From Parabacteroides merdae ATCC 43184 (GTDB lineage Bacteria > Bacteroidota > Bacteroidia > Bacteroidales > Tannerellaceae), in NCBI RefSeq assembly GCF_025151215.1, contig NZ_CP102286.1:1116001-1180000 (forward strand): a stretch of DNA of 64,000 bases. Reading direction: 5' to 3'. Both the position numbers and the translations under genes were made by a program. How positions within the stretch are numbered: the stretch's first letter is position 1; every line of letters starts with the position of its first letter. The notes beneath the pieces were generated by a model. The model was not told the DNA's origin. It worked only from the letters and a program-made list of their open reading frames with translations, and ran no database searches. Of the stretch, positions 61,915-64,000 are shown piece after piece.

Positions 61915-62652
61915 TTATATTTCAGAATCGTCCCTGCAAGGGTCCGGTTTATGTTTGTTGATCTCCCGGATGAAACGGCGTGTCTCTTCGACCGGATCTT
62001 CAGCATTGATGATCGCTCCGGAAACGGCGATGCCTTCTATTCCTGTTTCCATCAATGGTGCAATATCTTCAAACTCGATCCCTCCGATGGCAAAGATAGG
62101 AATTTCAAGGCCAGCTTCTCTGCATTGTTCCATGATTTTTCGATACCCTTCCAACCCCAACACCGGACTCAGGTTCTTTTTGGTCTCGGTGTAGCGGTAG
62201 GGGCCCAAGCCTATGTAAGAAGCTCCTTCCCGATCTGCTTTCAGGATATCTTCGAACGTGTTGGCTGTTGCCCCCACCAGGAAAAGATCCTCTTTCCCTT
62301 TTTCGATAATACGGTGCCAGGCTTCGGAGACCGGTATGTCGTTTTTACCTAAATGGACACAGTGAATACCGGCTTTGAAAGCCATTTCCAGATCGTCGTC
62401 CAGACAGCAGGCGCAATCCGTATCGCAGTCAAACAGGGTAAAATGGGCGATTGCTTTGGCAACTTCCAGGTTCAAATTCTCTTTCATGCGGAGCTGTACC
62501 CAAGTACAACCGCCTTTGGTCACCATCTTGACCTCATCCAGTTCTGTGTATTTATTCGTACGGTGTGTGATGAACATCAACCGATTAGTACCGGTAAAAC
62601 AGGCATACCTTCCTCTACCTGCACTTGTATATAAAAAATCGTCTAATTCCAT
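61915..62652 (-). CDS. thiE: Thiamine-phosphate synthase ThiE
   Basis: 245 aa from 62652, overlapping the upstream gene by 10 nt; an internal ATG at 62577 (MFITHRTNKYTELDEV) gives 220 aa, closer to normal ThiE. Active-site features: TWVQLRMKE, CCLDDDLEMAFKAGIHCVHL and GKNDIP, GATANTFEDI, SYIGLGPYRYTETKK and FAIGGI. It joins HMP-PP and thiazole phosphate to thiamine phosphate. Confidence 0.92.
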   Translation of the reverse strand: MELDDFLYTSAGRGRYACFTGTNRLMFITHRTNKYTELDEVKMVTKGGCTWVQLRMKENLNLEVAKAIAHFTLFDCDTDCACCLDDDLEMAFKAGIHCVHLGKNDIPVSEAWHRIIEKGKEDLFLVGATANTFEDILKADREGASYIGLGPYRYTETKKNLSPVLGLEGYRKIMEQCREAGLEIPIFAIGGIEFEDIAPLMETGIEGIAVSGAIINAEDPVEETRRFIREINKHKPDPCRDDSEI

Positions 62653-63242
62653 GCTTGTAGCTTTTTATATTGTGTGATAATAGAATCCTCTTTATCTGCC
62701 GAAGGGGAGTTTCCCCAAACTGCTCCCAACACGGCAGCTCCCCCGAAGCGGAAAGGGCGTAGAAGGGGAAGGGTCGTCAGGTCTATGCCTCCTAAGGCTA
62801 TGACTTTATCATTGATGATCCCGGCATTGGAAGCCTGTCTGAGTGTTTCCGGCTTGAAACCGTTCCCATAACCTTCTTTGGATATGCTTTGAAAAATCGG
62901 GCTAAGAAACAGATAGTCGAGTTTCCCGAACTGTTCGAGTTCCTCGATCGAATGGCATGAACAGCTGATTGTGCCTGTAAAACCGTCTGGCGACTGGTTG
63001 TTGCGTCTGTTCAGGTGTATGCCGCCTAGGCCATATTCTACTGCCAGGTTGAAACAGTCATGAAGCACGACTTTCGGATAGTAGATATCCGGAATCCGAT
63101 CCAGCAACTTGCGCAATTCATTTGCTTCGCTATCCGGTTTACGCAGGTGAAGATGTTGCATCCCTTCATCAAACAGATGTGAAAGGATGCAATCCTCTCC
63201 CTTGAAAAAATAGGGCGAAGTAATAACGATCAGCTTTTTCAT
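62643..63242 (-). CDS. TenI/ThiE-like protein
   Basis: 199 aa, a TIM barrel of the ThiE/TenI superfamily (MQHLHLRKPDSEANELRKLL; VVLHDCFNLAVEYGLGGIHL; YLFLSPIFQSISKEGYGNGF; VIALGGIDLTTLP). The pyrophosphate-binding residues of ThiE are less well kept, and TenI-type thiazole tautomerase is the more likely function. Its start overlaps the stop of thiD (ATGA at 63239-63242). Confidence 0.85.
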   Translation of the reverse strand: MKKLIVITSPYFFKGEDCILSHLFDEGMQHLHLRKPDSEANELRKLLDRIPDIYYPKVVLHDCFNLAVEYGLGGIHLNRRNNQSPDGFTGTISCSCHSIEELEQFGKLDYLFLSPIFQSISKEGYGNGFKPETLRQASNAGIINDKVIALGGIDLTTLPLLRPFRFGGAAVLGAVWGNSPSADKEDSIITQYKKLQAWN

Positions 63243-64000
63243 ACTTCTATTTTTATGAGGGGAACCGGATCGAAAAAATGATTGAGAGGTCCGTGTCCAT
63301 GTCCAGTCTCAACATTGGCCCCGGCATGAAGGGCTGCCGTTATGTAATCTTTTGCCGCACGTACAGCATCTGGCAGTTCTTTTCCTAAAGCCATATAGGC
63401 GGCGATGGCGGACGAGAGTGTGCAACCTGTACCGTGTGTATTTTGAGTCTGAATGGTCGGCACAGCCAGTCGGAGCGGAGCTTCATCGTGTGTAAACAAA
63501 ATATCGGCCATTTCTTTACCTTCCAAGTGGCCGCCTTTCATCAATACGGCACGGCATCCCAAGACCAACAGCTTTTGTGCGGCTATTTCCATTTCTTCCT
63601 CGTTGCGTATCTGCATACCGGAGAGAAAGGCTGCTTCGTCAATATTTGGGGTGATCAGTGTGACGCGGTGGAAAAGTTCTTTCACGATGACTTCGATGGT
63701 TTCATCTTCTATCAGCTTGCTGCCGCTTGTCGAAATCATAACTGGGTCGAGAATGATTTTCGACGGGCAGAAATGATCGATTGAGCAGGCAACGATCCGG
63801 GCTGCTTCCCAGTTATGCAACATCCCGATCTTAACGGCATCGACGGTTAAGTCTTCGAATACGGCATGAATTTGCCCTTCGACGATTTCTGGAGAAACTG
63901 CGTGTATGCCTCTTACTCCCTGTGTGTTTTGGGCTGTGATCGATGTGATGGCAGAGGTTCCGAAGACTCCTAAAGCCGAAAATGTTTTCAGATCCGCTTG
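63239..64000 (-). CDS. thiD: Hydroxymethylpyrimidine/phosphomethylpyrimidine kinase ThiD, 5' partial
   Basis: 254 codons visible; the frame runs off the right edge, and the first in-window residues QADLKTFSALGVFGTSAITS are near the N-terminus, so about 20 residues are missing. PfkB-type motifs: ITAQNTQGVRGIHAV, IILDPVMISTSG and THGTGCTLSSAIAA (catalytic GTGC). It phosphorylates HMP to HMP-PP. Confidence 0.95.
   Translation of the reverse strand, partial: QADLKTFSALGVFGTSAITSITAQNTQGVRGIHAVSPEIVEGQIHAVFEDLTVDAVKIGMLHNWEAARIVACSIDHFCPSKIILDPVMISTSGSKLIEDETIEVIVKELFHRVTLITPNIDEAAFLSGMQIRNEEEMEIAAQKLLVLGCRAVLMKGGHLEGKEMADILFTHDEAPLRLAVPTIQTQNTHGTGCTLSSAIAAYMALGKELPDAVRAAKDYITAALHAGANVETGHGHGPLNHFFDPVPLIKIEV

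Overview
The window looks like a chromosome segment of a gut Bacteroidales bacterium, most probably Parabacteroides. This rests on promoters with the TAnnTTTG -7 element and no Shine-Dalgarno bias, a SusC/SusD pair with an ECF sigma factor and FecR anti-sigma, a CTnDOT-type RteA/RteB-like regulator pair, DUF4248 and DUF3737 proteins, and a kdp operon that carries a TorF-type porin. The genus is inferred. No rRNA genes are present; there is one tRNA, Lys(TTT).

Layout. (1) 1-10755 is a GC-rich, tightly packed plus-strand island. It encodes redox enzymes (ABM monooxygenase fused to a flavoredoxin tail, CMD/cupin protein, flavodoxin, two aldo-keto reductases, a NAD(P)-binding protein, an SDR and an FMN reductase), then TatA and TatC, then a hybrid histidine kinase, a detached Hpt-like domain and an NtrC-type regulator that resemble RteA/RteB of Bacteroides conjugative transposons. 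A C-terminally truncated tyrosine integrase (10987-12072) and tRNA-Lys (12306-12378) lie at its right edge. (2) 12.4-16.8 kb is an AT-rich gene graveyard: ParB-like, trehalose-phosphate synthase and sigma-54 activator pseudogenes plus two small unknown membrane proteins. (3) 16.8-26.5 kb is the kdp potassium-transport operon behind a sigma-54-type promoter. It holds a 31-aa membrane peptide, kdpF, kdpA, kdpB, kdpC, a porin, a kinase-less KdpD, a separate histidine kinase and an aspartokinase. (4) 26.7-37.3 kb is core: an anSME-type radical SAM enzyme with TldD/TldE, an amidase, a Nudix hydrolase, and a two-SGNH plus MBOAT cell-surface acylation operon. (5) 37.4-45.0 kb is a SusD/SusC/FecR/sigma locus whose promoter appears to sit in an invertible segment (44478-44679), currently facing away from the sigma gene. 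A GH127 gene and a PcrA/UvrD helicase follow. (6) 49.9-60.0 kb is a second accessory region, a decayed relative of the left island (ABM, CMD/cupin pseudogene, flavodoxin relic, cupin, CMD-alpha/beta hydrolase pseudogene) with four AraC-type proteins. (7) 60.2-64.0 kb is a thiamine operon (thiD, tenI-like, thiE, thiC) running off the right edge.

How it works together. Region 1 couples cofactor-dependent enzymes, several with export signals, to its own Tat translocase and a two-component regulator. Region 3 appears to have lost its cognate sigma-54 activator while keeping the promoter, palindromic upstream sites and sensor genes. Region 5 looks phase-variable through promoter inversion. Region 6 carries a repeated AraC-type operator at identical spacing in front of two genes.
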